A stretch of 47,916 nucleotides of DNA from assembly GCF_003501885.1 (NCBI RefSeq), contig NZ_QWFA01000030.1, forward strand, positions 1 through 47,916, given 5' to 3'. The notes beneath the pieces were generated by a model. It saw only the letters and a program-made list of their open reading frames with translations, searched no databases and was not told the origin of the DNA. Below are positions 24,821-35,428 of this stretch, one piece after another. The stretch's first letter is position 1, and every line of letters begins with the position of its first letter. The DNA is from Streptomyces globisporus (GTDB taxonomy: Bacteria; Actinomycetota; Actinomycetes; Streptomycetales; Streptomycetaceae). The position numbers and the translations under genes were made by a program.

Positions 24821-26065
24821 CTACTGCTTCACGAGGTCTTCGATCTCGGACTGCGCAGTCTTCAGCGCGTCCTCGGCGGAAGCCTTGCCCTGCGTCACCT
24901 TGGCGATGGCCTGGTCCACCTTGTCGGTGATCTCGGTCCAGTTGGCCAGGGGCGGCGAGGACTTGGCGGTGTCCATCTGCAGCTTGAAGGTCTGGAGGTC
25001 GGCGTCGTCGGCGAGGACGCCGGACTCCCAAGCGGAGGTGTTGGCGGGCAGGTCCTTCGTCCGCTCGTACCAGTCGGACTGGCCCTTCGTGTCGGTCAGG
25101 TACTGGATGAACTCGGTGGCCGCCGCCTTGTGTTCGCTGTCCTTGGAGACGACGAGCGAGGAACCGCCGGCCATCGAGGTCGAGGAGGCGTCCGCCGGGA
25201 CGGGGGCGATGGCCCACTTCTCCTTGATCTGCGGCTGGCCCTCGTTCAGCAGCGTCACGTGCCAGGGGCCGCCGAAGAACATCGGGACCCGGCCGTTGCC
25301 GAAGTCCTTCACCACGTCGTAGCCGGGCTGGACGGACTTGTTGGCGAGGCCCTTGTCGAAGTAACTGCCGTACTCCTTCAACGCCTTGACCGCCGCCGGG
25401 CTGTCGATGACCGCGTCGCCCTTGTCGTTGACGATCTCGCCGCCCGCCGAGTACAGGAAGGAGTAGAAGTTCTGCACGGTGTCCAGGCCGCTGGGCTGGA
25501 TGGACAGCCCCCACTTCGTACCGGCCTTCTTCTGGTACGCGCCCGCCAGGTCCTGGAGCTCCTTCCAGTTCGCCGGGGCCTTGCTCACGCCCGCCTTCTC
25601 GGCGAGGTCCGTGCGGTAGTAGAGGACACGGGTGTCGACGTACCACGGCACGCCGTACGCCGTGCCGTCCACCTCGCCCTGCTCCCAGCCCGCCGGGAAG
25701 AAGTCCTTCTTCTCGAAGACCTTGGTGTCCACCGGCTCCAGCACGCCGAGTTCGGCGAACTCGCCCATGTAGCTGCCACCCATCTGCGCCACGTCGGGCA
25801 GGGTGCCCGCCGCCGCTGCCGAGACGAGCTTCTGGTGGGCGACGTCCCAGCCGATCGGGGTCACCTTCACCGTGATGTTCGGGTTGGCCTTCTCGTAGAC
25901 CTCGGCCACGTCCGCGAGCTTCTCGCCCTCGGCCCCCATGGCCCACACGGTGAGCGTCTGCTTCTCGTCGGCCGCGACGTCGCCGCCGGAGGAGCCGCAG
26001 GCGGAGAGGGTCACGGCGAGGGCGAGCGCCATGCCGACAGGAGCTGTTCTGGCGATGCGGGACAT
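24821..26065 (-). CDS. Sugar-binding lipoprotein of the ABC transporter
   Basis: 414 residues. The signal MSRIARTAPVGMALALAVTL ends in the lipobox LSAC, so the mature N-terminus is lipidated Cys at about residue 23. The SBP_bac_1 fold is indicated by TLTVWAMGAEGEKLADVAEVYEKANP, YGVPWYVDTRVLYYRTDLAEKAG, FGNGRVPMFFGGPWHVTLL and KAAATEFIQYLTD. AAGGAGGAG precedes the ATG. It is the first gene of the minus-strand sugar operon and lies behind the inverted-repeat operator at 26110-26138. It captures the sugar outside the membrane; the hydrolases in the operon suggest a beta-gluco-oligosaccharide. Confidence 0.92.
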   Translation of the reverse strand: MSRIARTAPVGMALALAVTLSACGSSGGDVAADEKQTLTVWAMGAEGEKLADVAEVYEKANPNITVKVTPIGWDVAHQKLVSAAAAGTLPDVAQMGGSYMGEFAELGVLEPVDTKVFEKKDFFPAGWEQGEVDGTAYGVPWYVDTRVLYYRTDLAEKAGVSKAPANWKELQDLAGAYQKKAGTKWGLSIQPSGLDTVQNFYSFLYSAGGEIVNDKGDAVIDSPAAVKALKEYGSYFDKGLANKSVQPGYDVVKDFGNGRVPMFFGGPWHVTLLNEGQPQIKEKWAIAPVPADASSTSMAGGSSLVVSKDSEHKAAATEFIQYLTDTKGQSDWYERTKDLPANTSAWESGVLADDADLQTFKLQMDTAKSSPPLANWTEITDKVDQAIAKVTQGKASAEDALKTAQSEIEDLVKQ

Positions 26066-26109
26066 GGGAGGGCTCCTCCTTGAGCATTCCGGATGCTGCG
26101 CGATGCGCT

Positions 26110-26138
26110 ATGTATGCGCTGCCTGTAAGCGCATACAT
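26110..26138 (-). promoter_or_regulatory. LacI-type operator upstream of the sugar transporter operon
   Basis: ATGTATGCGC (26110-26119) and GCGCATACAT (26129-26138) are perfect 10-base arms with a 9-base spacer. The right half includes TGTAAGCGCATACA (26125-26138), a LacI-type 14-mer palindromic except for one base pair. Its centre matches the operator upstream of the LacI gene at 29896-29911. Confidence 0.75.
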
Positions 26139-26245
26139 CACTCTGCTCCAGACGTTCGGGAATCCGCAAGAGGGTGGTGGGTCACACTCGTGCAACGCGC
26201 TCGGCGTCTTGTCGCCCGACTTCCGACGTCCTGTCGTTGAACCGT

Positions 26246-26258
26246 AAACGCGGCGTTT
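26246..26258. promoter_or_regulatory. Palindrome AAACGC-G-GCGTTT upstream of the esterase gene
   Basis: A perfect 13-base palindrome lies 81 bases before the esterase start, flanked by partial outer pairing (CTGTCGTT at 26231-26238 and AACAACAG at 26263-26270). It may be an operator; the binding protein is unknown. Confidence 0.45.
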
Positions 26259-26338
26259 GGGGAACAACAGGCGATGTGACCGATTCGTCGCCCCGGGGGC
26301 GGACGTCCCGCCGGTGAGTCGGCGTCTACCCTCGCCGC

Positions 26339-27352
26339 ATGGCCTCATCCGTCGCGCTCTCCCACGACTTCCCGTTCGACCCGGCCTACGGGTACGACGC
26401 GCCGGACGCGCTGCTGGAGATCTCCGCCCCGCCCGCCCCCGGCGACTTCGACGCGTTCTGGCGCGGCCGGTACGCGCGAGCCCGTGCGGTGGACCCGGCG
26501 CCGGTCCTCGGCCCGGTGGAGGAGGAGCGCGACGGCGTCCGCGTGCACGGGGTCGCCTTCACCTCCGTGGGCGGCGTCCGGCTCGGGGGCTGGCTCGCGC
26601 TGCCCGCCGAAGGTCCGGTGCGGTACGGATTCGTCGTCGGGCACGGGTACGGCGGCCGCCACGAGCCCGGCCGGGACCTGCCGGCGCCGCTGCCCGGGGC
26701 CGCCGTGATCCTGCCGTGCGTCCGGGGCATGGGGGAGCGGAGCCGGGTGGCCGGCATTCCGGACGTGGCCGACGCGCACGTCCTGCACGGCATCGGCTCC
26801 CGCACGTCGTACGTCATCGGGGACTGCGTGGCCGACCTGTGGTGCGCCGCCTCCGCCCTCACCGCGCTGGTGCCGGAGCTGGCGGCGGCCGGGCAGCCGG
26901 GCGGGCCCCGCCTCGGCTACCTCGGCGAGAGCTTCGGCGGCGGGCTCGGGGCCCTCGCGCTGCCCTGGGACGACCGCTTCGGCGCGGCCCAGCTCACCGT
27001 CCCCACCTTCGGCAACCACCCGCTGCGGCTGACCCTGCCCTGTGCGGGCAGCGGCGAGGCGGTCCGGGCGCACCACCGCGAACACCCCGAGGTCGCGGAG
27101 GTCCTGCGCTCCTTCGACGCGGCGACGGCGGCGACCCGGCTGACGCTGCCCACGCTGGTCGCGGCCGCGCTGTTCGACCCGTCGGTGCCGCCGCCGGGGC
27201 AGTTCGCCGTACACAACGCGCTGGCCGGGGAGCGTGAGCTCCAGGTGCTGACGGCGGGGCACTTCGCGTACCGGGGGATGGTGGCCGAGGCGGCGGAGCT
27301 GGACGCGCGGCGGACGCGGTTCTTCGGGGAGCGGCTGGCCCCGGCCGCCTGA
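26339..27352 (+). CDS. Acetyl xylan esterase / cephalosporin-C deacetylase family hydrolase (AXE1)
   Basis: 337 residues, no signal peptide. FPFDPAYGYDAPDALLEISAPPAPGDFDAFW is the AXE1 N-terminal block. The alpha/beta-hydrolase core has HGYGGRHEP (oxyanion loop), RGMGERSR, the nucleophile Ser in GYLGESFGGGLG, Asp in AALFDPSVPP and His in LTAGHFAYRG. These cytoplasmic carbohydrate esterases remove acetyl groups from short xylo- or other oligosaccharides. It is divergent from the sugar transporter operon and probably belongs to the same sugar-use region. The start ATG 26339 has no strong ribosome site. Confidence 0.87.
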   Translation: MASSVALSHDFPFDPAYGYDAPDALLEISAPPAPGDFDAFWRGRYARARAVDPAPVLGPVEEERDGVRVHGVAFTSVGGVRLGGWLALPAEGPVRYGFVVGHGYGGRHEPGRDLPAPLPGAAVILPCVRGMGERSRVAGIPDVADAHVLHGIGSRTSYVIGDCVADLWCAASALTALVPELAAAGQPGGPRLGYLGESFGGGLGALALPWDDRFGAAQLTVPTFGNHPLRLTLPCAGSGEAVRAHHREHPEVAEVLRSFDAATAATRLTLPTLVAAALFDPSVPPPGQFAVHNALAGERELQVLTAGHFAYRGMVAEAAELDARRTRFFGERLAPAA

Positions 27353-27376
27353 GGGCCGGGGCCTGAGAGGTCGGCC

Positions 27377-27411
27377 GCCGGCCCGGCCCGGGCCCGGTCG
27401 GCCGGGCCGGC
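27377..27411. terminator. Bidirectional terminator between convergent genes
   Basis: GCCGGCCCGGCC (27377-27388) pairs perfectly with GGCCGGGCCGGC (27400-27411) around an 11-base loop. It sits between the convergent esterase and PP2C genes. Confidence 0.75.
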
Positions 27412-27418
27412 CGCGGGC

Positions 27419-28612
27419 TCAGGCCTCCGGGGTGTGGGGCCCGCTCCGGGGGCCGCGCCAGTCCAGGCACAGGACGGTGGCGTCGTCCTTCGGCGGGTGG
27501 CCGCCGTAGGCGTCGGCGACAGCGGTGACGATCGTGCGCACGACCTCACGCGGGTGCTCGGCGGCGGTGCGGAGCAGCGTCCCGGGCAGGTCGACCGAGG
27601 CCGCTTCGCGTTCCTGCACACCGTCGGTGAACAGCACGAGTCGGTCGCCGGGGCGCAGGTCGAGATCCTGCACCTGGTACGGCCCCTGGGAGGGGAAACC
27701 GAAGGGCATGTCGACCTGCGGGGTGATCACCTCGACCGAGCCGTCGCGCAGCCGGAGCGGCCCCGGGTGGCCGGCGTTGACGAGCTGGGCACGGCTCCCG
27801 TCCAGGGCGACGCGGAGCAACTGCCCGGTGGCGAAGGTGGCGTTCCCGTGGTCGAGCAGGGCCTGATGCATCTGGCGGGCCTGGTCGGCGAGATCCGCTC
27901 CGGCGCGGCGGGCACCGCGCGAGGCGTTCACCACGAGGGTGGCGATCAGCGAGGCGTTGACGTCGTGGCCCATGGCGTCGGTGACCGACAGATGGAGGTC
28001 GCTGTTGTCGAGGCTGTAGTCGTAGGTGTCCCCGGCGATGTCGGCGGCCGGGACCAGAGCCCCGGCGAGGGCGAACTCGGCCGCGTCGCAGGAAGGGGCG
28101 GAGGGCAGGAGCTGGCGCTGGATCTCCGCCGCCAGGCTGACCGGCGTGGTGCGGTTGCCCCAGTGGTAGAGGTCGGTGAAGCGGCGGTCGGTGACGATGA
28201 TGTACGCCAGCGCGTGCGCGGCGTCCTCGACCTGTGCCAACACCTCCTCGGTGACGGCGTCCAGGAACAGTTCCAGTACGCCGATGGCGTCACCGCGGTT
28301 GGTCACCGGGGCGAGGACGCGCTGGCCCTGCCCGTTCTGGTTCACCTGCACCAGCTTCTGGGAACGCAGCACCTTGTCGTAGATGCCGCTGCCCGCCAGC
28401 GGAACCCTCTCGGTCCGGCCCTCGTGAGAGGCGCCGTCCGTGTCGTTGACCCGCAGCAGACGGCTGCCGACCAGGTCCACGAAGAGGAACGACACGTACC
28501 GCGCGCCGAACCTGGTGCGCAGATCGCGCGCCACGACATCAAGCGAATGCACCGGCGCGGCAGCCCTCGCGGCCGTCAGTACTGCGGCCAGTCCCGTTCT
28601 CTCGCTCACCAC
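27419..28612 (-). CDS. GAF-PP2C (SpoIIE-type) phosphatase
   Basis: 397 residues. Residues about 20-145 form a GAF-like sensor ([43 protein letters not shown]). The SpoIIE domain (about 165-388) has [66 protein letters not shown] and [13 protein letters not shown]. All metal-binding Asp positions are present. Start GTG 28612 is preceded by GAGGAGG. It probably acts in a partner-switching pathway on a STAS protein; none is adjacent. It lacks membrane helices, unlike the PP2C at 14.8 kb. Confidence 0.88.
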   Translation of the reverse strand: MVSERTGLAAVLTAARAAAPVHSLDVVARDLRTRFGARYVSFLFVDLVGSRLLRVNDTDGASHEGRTERVPLAGSGIYDKVLRSQKLVQVNQNGQGQRVLAPVTNRGDAIGVLELFLDAVTEEVLAQVEDAAHALAYIIVTDRRFTDLYHWGNRTTPVSLAAEIQRQLLPSAPSCDAAEFALAGALVPAADIAGDTYDYSLDNSDLHLSVTDAMGHDVNASLIATLVVNASRGARRAGADLADQARQMHQALLDHGNATFATGQLLRVALDGSRAQLVNAGHPGPLRLRDGSVEVITPQVDMPFGFPSQGPYQVQDLDLRPGDRLVLFTDGVQEREAASVDLPGTLLRTAAEHPREVVRTIVTAVADAYGGHPPKDDATVLCLDWRGPRSGPHTPEA

Positions 28613-28717
28613 AGCCTCCTCGGGTAGGAGGTGCTTGTGCCCTCCCAGCCCCGAATCAGCGCCCTGTGTGAAAAACGCTGCTTATATGTGCGGACAAAAG
28701 CACCCGCAATGCCCGCG

Positions 28718-29788
28718 TCAGCCGCAGCCGCAGCTCGCGCGGCGGGTCACCGAGACCGGCAGCTCCAGCGAGACCGGGGCGCGGCCCGGGTCGGCCAGGC
28801 GCTGGACCAGCAGCTCCACCGCCTGCTCGCCCAGGTGCCGGATCGGCTGCCGGACGGTCGTCAGGGGCGGGCGGACGATCCGGCTGAGCGGAATCCCGTC
28901 GAACCCGGTCACGGCGATGTCGTCGGGCACCCGCACTCCGCGCCGCTCCAGCGCCTGGAGGGCCCCGACCGCCATCTGGTCGTTGGCGAACAGCATCGCC
29001 TCCGGCCGCTCCACCCCCGTACCCTCCGACCGGTCGAGCAGGGCGTTTGCCGCCAGCGCACCATCGGCCTGCATCATCATCCCGGCGCGCACCTCCGGCC
29101 GGGAGGGCACCGGAAGGCCCGCGTCCCGGCAGGCCTCCTGGAATCCCCGGAACCGGGCCTCGACGTCCGGCGAGTACTCCTCGCCGCCGATGAACGCCAG
29201 CCGGCGCAGCCCGTGGTCCTCGATCAGATGGCGGGTCAGCTCGCGCTCGCCCTCGGCGTTGGCCACCACGATGTGGTCCAGATGGTCGATCTCGCGCGGT
29301 CCGGAGAGCATCACCACGGGCAGCCGGCGCGATATCACTTCCAGGTCCTCGATCGGCACCGTCTGCGCGAGCACGGCGAAGCCGTCCACCCGGCCCGCCA
29401 CCTTCGCCACCAGGCTCTCCGGCCCGCCGTCCAGCGAGGCGGCGATCAACAGGGCGTAGCCGTGCCGCCGGGCCGCCCGCTCCATACCCCGGATGACCTG
29501 GTCGGAGTAGAGCATGACGGCCTGGTCGTCGTCCGCGTCGCTCGCGGCGGCGGCGGTCTCGGCGTCCTGGTCCGCGAAATCGGGGAAGCACAGCCCGAGC
29601 ACGCCCGTGGTCCGGCTGGCCAGGCCCCGGGCGCTGCCGCTCGGTACGTACCCCAGCTCGCGGGCCGCCTCCATGACCTTCTCGCGGGTCCGGGCGCGTA
29701 CGGAATCGGGGTTCCGATAGACCCGGGAGACCGTGGCAATGGAGACGCCCGACCGCTCGGCGACGTCGTACACCGTGGGGGCGCTCAC
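28718..29788 (-). CDS. LacI-family transcriptional regulator
   Basis: 356 residues from GTG 29788, with GGTGGG five bases upstream; GTG 29797 is in frame but has a weaker site. The helix-turn-helix is TVYDVAERSGVSIATVSRVYRNPDSVR (residues about 4-30), with the hinge helix PSGSARGLASRTT. The periplasmic-binding-like effector domain has VMLSGPREIDHLDHIVV, LRRLAFIGGEEYSPDVEARFRGF, PEAMLFANDQMAVGALQALERRG and DIAVTGFDGIPLSRIVRPPLTTVRQP. Its own upstream region has the operator at 29896-29911. The same core occurs before the sugar transporter operon, so it probably represses that operon in the absence of an oligosaccharide inducer. Confidence 0.9.
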   Translation of the reverse strand: MSAPTVYDVAERSGVSIATVSRVYRNPDSVRARTREKVMEAARELGYVPSGSARGLASRTTGVLGLCFPDFADQDAETAAAASDADDDQAVMLYSDQVIRGMERAARRHGYALLIAASLDGGPESLVAKVAGRVDGFAVLAQTVPIEDLEVISRRLPVVMLSGPREIDHLDHIVVANAEGERELTRHLIEDHGLRRLAFIGGEEYSPDVEARFRGFQEACRDAGLPVPSRPEVRAGMMMQADGALAANALLDRSEGTGVERPEAMLFANDQMAVGALQALERRGVRVPDDIAVTGFDGIPLSRIVRPPLTTVRQPIRHLGEQAVELLVQRLADPGRAPVSLELPVSVTRRASCGCG

Positions 29789-29895
29789 TGGACCCACCGT
29801 CCGTCCGCTTCTTCTTCCGCAGCCCCGCGTCCGGCGGTGCGGGTGCTGGTACCGGCCCGGCTGTCCGCGCGCCGGGCGAGGCGATCACGAGACTC

Positions 29896-29911
29896 GTGAA
29901 AGCGCATTCAC
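29896..29911 (-). promoter_or_regulatory. LacI-type operator upstream of the LacI regulator gene
   Basis: GTGAAAGCGCATTCAC is palindromic over 16 bases except one central pair. The centre TGAAAGCGCATTCA parallels TGTAAGCGCATACA at 26125-26138. It lies 108 bases upstream of the regulator start and probably serves autoregulation. Confidence 0.75.
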
Positions 29912-30219
29912 CCTAGATCCTGGGGCGCGCGAGGGGCAAGGTCATCCGGGTCGCGCGGGCTGCCCCTCCGGTGACGTACGAGCTGCCCCCGGGTGACGGG
30001 CGGCCGTGCGCGGGGAGCCCGTCGGCCGGGTCGGGCGGAACGTTCCTCCGGGTGGGTGAGCTTGCGGCTCCCGGTCGTCGTGTCGGCGCCCCCTCGCGCG
30101 AAGGGGCGCTTTCAGTAAGTGGAAGGAATCAGTGTGATCAACTGCAAATGCCACCACATACGCACTATCCGGTCCATTCCGGTACGGGGTGGTCCGGGCC
30201 GGCCCCGGAGGTATCAGCC
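29912..30219. other. Spacer between LacI and peptide-binding-protein genes
   Basis: About 310 bases. AT-richer sequence at 30113-30180 probably holds the rightward promoter of the binding-protein gene. No gene is supported. Confidence 0.35.
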
Positions 30220-32640
30220 ATGTCCCACGTCGGCGTCCCGCGCGGGACGGTTCGAAAGCGCCGATCGCTCGCGCTCCTCACGACGGGGGTGCTCACGATC
30301 CCCGTGCTGGCGGGGTGCAGCTCCGGCGGCGAGGAGACCGCCCGGGGCGTGCCCCAGGACATCGCGCCCGCCGCCCGCGAGACGGTCGCCGACGGGTCGA
30401 CGGCGAACTGGGCGGTCGACGCGCTGCCCGCCACCTTCAACGCCTTCCAGGCGGACGCGGACAGCGCCACCACCCGGATCACCGGAGCCCTGCTCCCGAC
30501 CCTCTTCCCGATGGACAGGACCGGGCAGCCGAAGCTCAACCCGGACTACCTGGAGTCCGCGAAGGTCATCGAGCGCGAGCCCCGGCAGGTCGTGCTCTAC
30601 AAGCTCAACCAGCAGGCGGTGTGGAGCGACGGGCGGGAGATCGGGGCCCCCGACTTCGTCGCCCAGTGGCGGGCGCTCCGCGGCAAGGACTCCGCGTTCT
30701 GGACCGCCCGCAACTCCGGCTACGAGCGCATCGAGAAGATCGAGCGGGGCGCGGACGACCTCCAGGTGCGGGTCACGTTCTCCAAGCCGTACGCCGACTG
30801 GCGCTCGCTGTTCTCGCCGCTCTACCCGAAGGAGATCACCGGGTCGCCGGACGCCTTCAACGACGGCGCGCGCACCACCCTGAAGACCACCGCCGGGCCC
30901 TTCGTTCTGAAGAGCATGAGCAAGTCCAAGGGCACCGTCACACTGGCCCGCAACCCGCGCTGGTGGGGCGACAAGGCCAAGCTGGACACCCTCGTCTTCC
31001 GGGCGGTCGCCGCGAAGGACCGTACCCAGGCGCTCGCCGACGGCACGGTGGACATCGCCGACATCGACGCGGCCACCGCCGACCGCATCACGCTCGCCCG
31101 CCGCGACCGGGGCAGCAACGGCCAGCCCCTCAACCACGGCCCGGGCTCCGAGATCACGCCCGCCCAGGCCCTGCGCTCCTGGGCCCAGGCGCACGGCTCC
31201 GACGAGGACGCGGCGGAGATCGCGCAGGCCGCCCGGGAGAAGAACCGCAAGGCCGTCGTCGCGTACGCCACGGAACAGAAGGCCCTGCGCGACTTCGCCG
31301 TCCGCAAGTCCCTGGAGCCCGCCTACACCCAGCTCGCGCTGAACGGCGAGTCCGGCCCGCTCGCCGACGACCGGGTCCGCCGGGCCGTCGCCCGCGCCCT
31401 GGACCGCCAGGAGCTGGCCCAGACCGTGCTGGGGCCGCTGGGCCTGCCGGCGAAGCCGCTCGGCAGCCACCTCGCCCTCGCGGGGCAGCCCGGCTACAAG
31501 GACGGCAGCGGGGCGCTCGGCGAGCAGAACACCAAGGAGGCCCAGGCCCTGCTGGCGGACGCCGGCTGGACCCGGGGCGGCGCGGCCGAACCGCCCAAGG
31601 ACACCAAGGCGGGCAGCGAGGCGGAGAAGAAGGGCGGCAAGGACGACGAGGCCGAGGCGGAGAAGAAGACCGCCGGGGACGCCGAGGCGGACAAGGACGC
31701 CAAGACCGAGAAGACCGAGAAGGACGGGAAGAAGACCGAGAAGGACAGCACCGAGGACTCCGCCGCCGAGCGCAAGAAGGCCGACCAGGCCTCCGAGGAC
31801 AGCGCCGCCTCCCGGGAGGAGGGCCTCTACATCGTCGGCGACGACAACAAGCCGGGCGCCCCCGCTCCCGCCACCGTCGCCAGCGCCTCCGCCGTCCATG
31901 TCCTGGCCCCCGCCCGTACCGCCGCCGCCCAGGGCACCGCTCTGCTCCGCCAGGCGGGTGTCCTCGGTGAGGACGGCGCCGTCGCCGCCACGGACAAGCA
32001 GCCCGGGGGAGCGGCCGGGGCGTACGCCCCCGTCGGCACCGCCGCCCCGGCGCCCGCTGCGGCCAAGGGGCAGCTCGGCAAGGACGGCAAGACGCTGACC
32101 CTGCGGTTCGTGCTCCCCTCCGGACCCGGCTCCCAGTCGCTGCGCAGCGTCGGCGACAAGATCGCCGTGATGCTGGAGAAGATCGGCGTCGGTACGGAGA
32201 TCACCAAGGTCCCCGACGAGAGCTACTTCAAGGACCACATCGCCTCCGGCGCGTACGACCTGGCGCTCTACTCCTGGCCCGCCACCGCCTACCCCGCCAC
32301 CGACGGACGCCCGATCTACGCCAAGCCGGAGCCCGCCACCGACGGATCGCTCCTCGTGGAGCAGAACTACACCCGGGTCGGCACCGACCACATCGACCAG
32401 CTCTTCGACAAGGCCGCCGCCGAGCTGGACGAGAAGGCCGCCCGGGAGCTGATGAAGCAGGCGGACGCCCGGATCTGGGCCGCCGCCGGATCGATTCCGC
32501 TCTTCCAGCGGCCGCAGCTCGTCGCGGTCGACAAGAAGCTCGCGAACGTCGGGGCGTTCGGCTTCGCCGCCCCCCGGTACCAGGACATCGGGTTCAAGAA
32601 CCGGCAAGCAGCAGGTTCCCCCGCAGACCGCAAGAAGTAG
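30220..32640 (+). CDS. Peptide ABC-type substrate-binding lipoprotein with a large low-complexity insert
   Basis: 806 residues from ATG 30220, with GGAGG upstream. The signal LALLTTGVLTIPVLAGCSSG has a lipobox LAGC. The SBP_bac_5 fold starts TANWAVDALPATFNAFQADA and includes YLESAKVIEREPRQVVLYKL, DFVAQWRAL, TLARNPRWWGDKAKLDTLVF and AVARALDRQELAQTVLG. Residues about 455-540 are a Lys/Glu/Asp-rich stretch (EAEKKGGKDDEAEAEKK), followed by an Ala/Pro-rich region to about 620. The fold then resumes with KTLTLRFVLPSGPGSQ and SYFKDHIASGAYDLALYSWP. Typical family length is 520-560, so about 160-200 residues are insert. No permease genes accompany it; the two opp operons downstream may serve it. It ends before a terminator. 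Confidence 0.85.
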   Translation: MSHVGVPRGTVRKRRSLALLTTGVLTIPVLAGCSSGGEETARGVPQDIAPAARETVADGSTANWAVDALPATFNAFQADADSATTRITGALLPTLFPMDRTGQPKLNPDYLESAKVIEREPRQVVLYKLNQQAVWSDGREIGAPDFVAQWRALRGKDSAFWTARNSGYERIEKIERGADDLQVRVTFSKPYADWRSLFSPLYPKEITGSPDAFNDGARTTLKTTAGPFVLKSMSKSKGTVTLARNPRWWGDKAKLDTLVFRAVAAKDRTQALADGTVDIADIDAATADRITLARRDRGSNGQPLNHGPGSEITPAQALRSWAQAHGSDEDAAEIAQAAREKNRKAVVAYATEQKALRDFAVRKSLEPAYTQLALNGESGPLADDRVRRAVARALDRQELAQTVLGPLGLPAKPLGSHLALAGQPGYKDGSGALGEQNTKEAQALLADAGWTRGGAAEPPKDTKAGSEAEKKGGKDDEAEAEKKTAGDAEADKDAKTEKTEKDGKKTEKDSTEDSAAERKKADQASEDSAASREEGLYIVGDDNKPGAPAPATVASASAVHVLAPARTAAAQGTALLRQAGVLGEDGAVAATDKQPGGAAGAYAPVGTAAPAPAAAKGQLGKDGKTLTLRFVLPSGPGSQSLRSVGDKIAVMLEKIGVGTEITKVPDESYFKDHIASGAYDLALYSWPATAYPATDGRPIYAKPEPATDGSLLVEQNYTRVGTDHIDQLFDKAAAELDEKAARELMKQADARIWAAAGSIPLFQRPQLVAVDKKLANVGAFGFAAPRYQDIGFKNRQAAGSPADRKK

Positions 32641-32693
32641 CGGGTAAGTACCACACCCTTCCGCCGCCAAGCTCAGATGCACCTCAAAACCCT

Positions 32694-32718
32694 TGCCCGC
32701 CGGTTCGCCCGGCGGGCA
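32694..32718 (+). terminator. Intrinsic terminator of the binding-protein gene
   Basis: TGCCCGCCGG pairs perfectly with CCGGCGGGCA around the loop TTCGC, 53 bases after the stop. Confidence 0.75.
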
Positions 32719-33028
32719 GTGTGGTTTCTGCCCTGACCCGGGCCGTTCGTCGCTTCACCTCTCCTCACCCCCCACATAGCTCCACCGCGGTTCCACCGCA
32801 GCTCCGCCCCATTCCGGCCATGTCCATGGCCCGGCAGTACCTTGACACCGGCTGAATATCGCCTGAATCACACGGGAAGACCGCCTTCGCGGATCGGCCC
32901 GGGAAGCCCGGCGCGCCCGAGGCCCGTACGATGGGACGAGCCGTGGCGTGCCGCCCGGCGGGCGTACGAGGACTCGAAGACCGACTGAGACGCCTGATCC
33001 CACGATCCGAGAGAAGCGCAAGCCACCC
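32719..33028 (+). promoter_or_regulatory. Upstream region of typA with possible promoter
   Basis: No gene is seen in this 310-base spacer. TTGACA at 32842-32847 is followed by the AT-richer GAATATCGCCTGAATCA, with a poor -10 match at 16-17 bases spacing. It is the best promoter candidate for typA. Confidence 0.3.
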
Positions 33029-34903
<1,875 letters not shown>

Positions 34904-35037
34904 CACGGAGCCAGGAGACGCCCCTGAGCCTCCCCTGAGCCCTTCCGGGGGCCCGGGGGCGGTCGGAGGCATACGCTCCGTATGCGAAGGTCCGTCCGGG
35001 GGTGGATCGCCCCGTCGGACGGACCGTCAGCACAGGC

Positions 35038-35093
35038 ATTGACAGAAGGCCCGGCCCACCACGGACACTGTGGTGGGCCGGGCCTTCGTCAAT
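35038..35093 (+). terminator. Strong composite terminator of typA
   Basis: AAGGCCCGGCCCACCAC (35046-35062) pairs perfectly with GTGGTGGGCCGGGCCTT (35070-35086) around a 7-base loop. The pairing extends outward as ATTGAC (35038-35043) with GTCAAT (35088-35093), and CTTTT follows shortly. Confidence 0.88.
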
Positions 35094-35428
35094 TGCTTTT
35101 CCTGACCGCGGTGTCCGGATATCGGGGGTCGCTCTCCGGAACATGTGTTAACAGTCCGTTTCGGGCGTGTCTGTCTGGGATCGCTTTGTCCGGATTTCGG
35201 GCACACGGGGGGGTCTGATGTTGTCAAACCGAGACCCTTTAAGTGTGGTTTACAGCCCGGCCGTACTCAATAGTTGGCTCCATTGAGCTCGGGTCAATGG
35301 GTCACGCACTGTGGGGAGTGCCGACTCACGAGCACACTCGGGGCACTGAACGATCACCGTCAGGGGTGTCGGTGAATCTCTCCAGTGCCCTTCTTGTAGT
35401 CAAAAGTGGACTCATGAGGAGGAAACCC
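35094..35428 (+). promoter_or_regulatory. Long upstream region of the first opp operon
   Basis: 335 bases without a supported gene. Bases 35140-35290 are AT-rich for this genome and include TTGTCA (35222-35227) and TTTACA (35249-35254) as -35 candidates. Their -10 partners are poor, so a precise promoter cannot be fixed. The length suggests multiple regulator sites. Confidence 0.35.

Noticed and set aside
30214..32682. Large minus-strand frame opposite the peptide-binding lipoprotein
   Set aside because: Gly/Leu/Val-rich repetitive shadow of a high-GC gene; the plus frame has signal peptide, lipobox and SBP fold.
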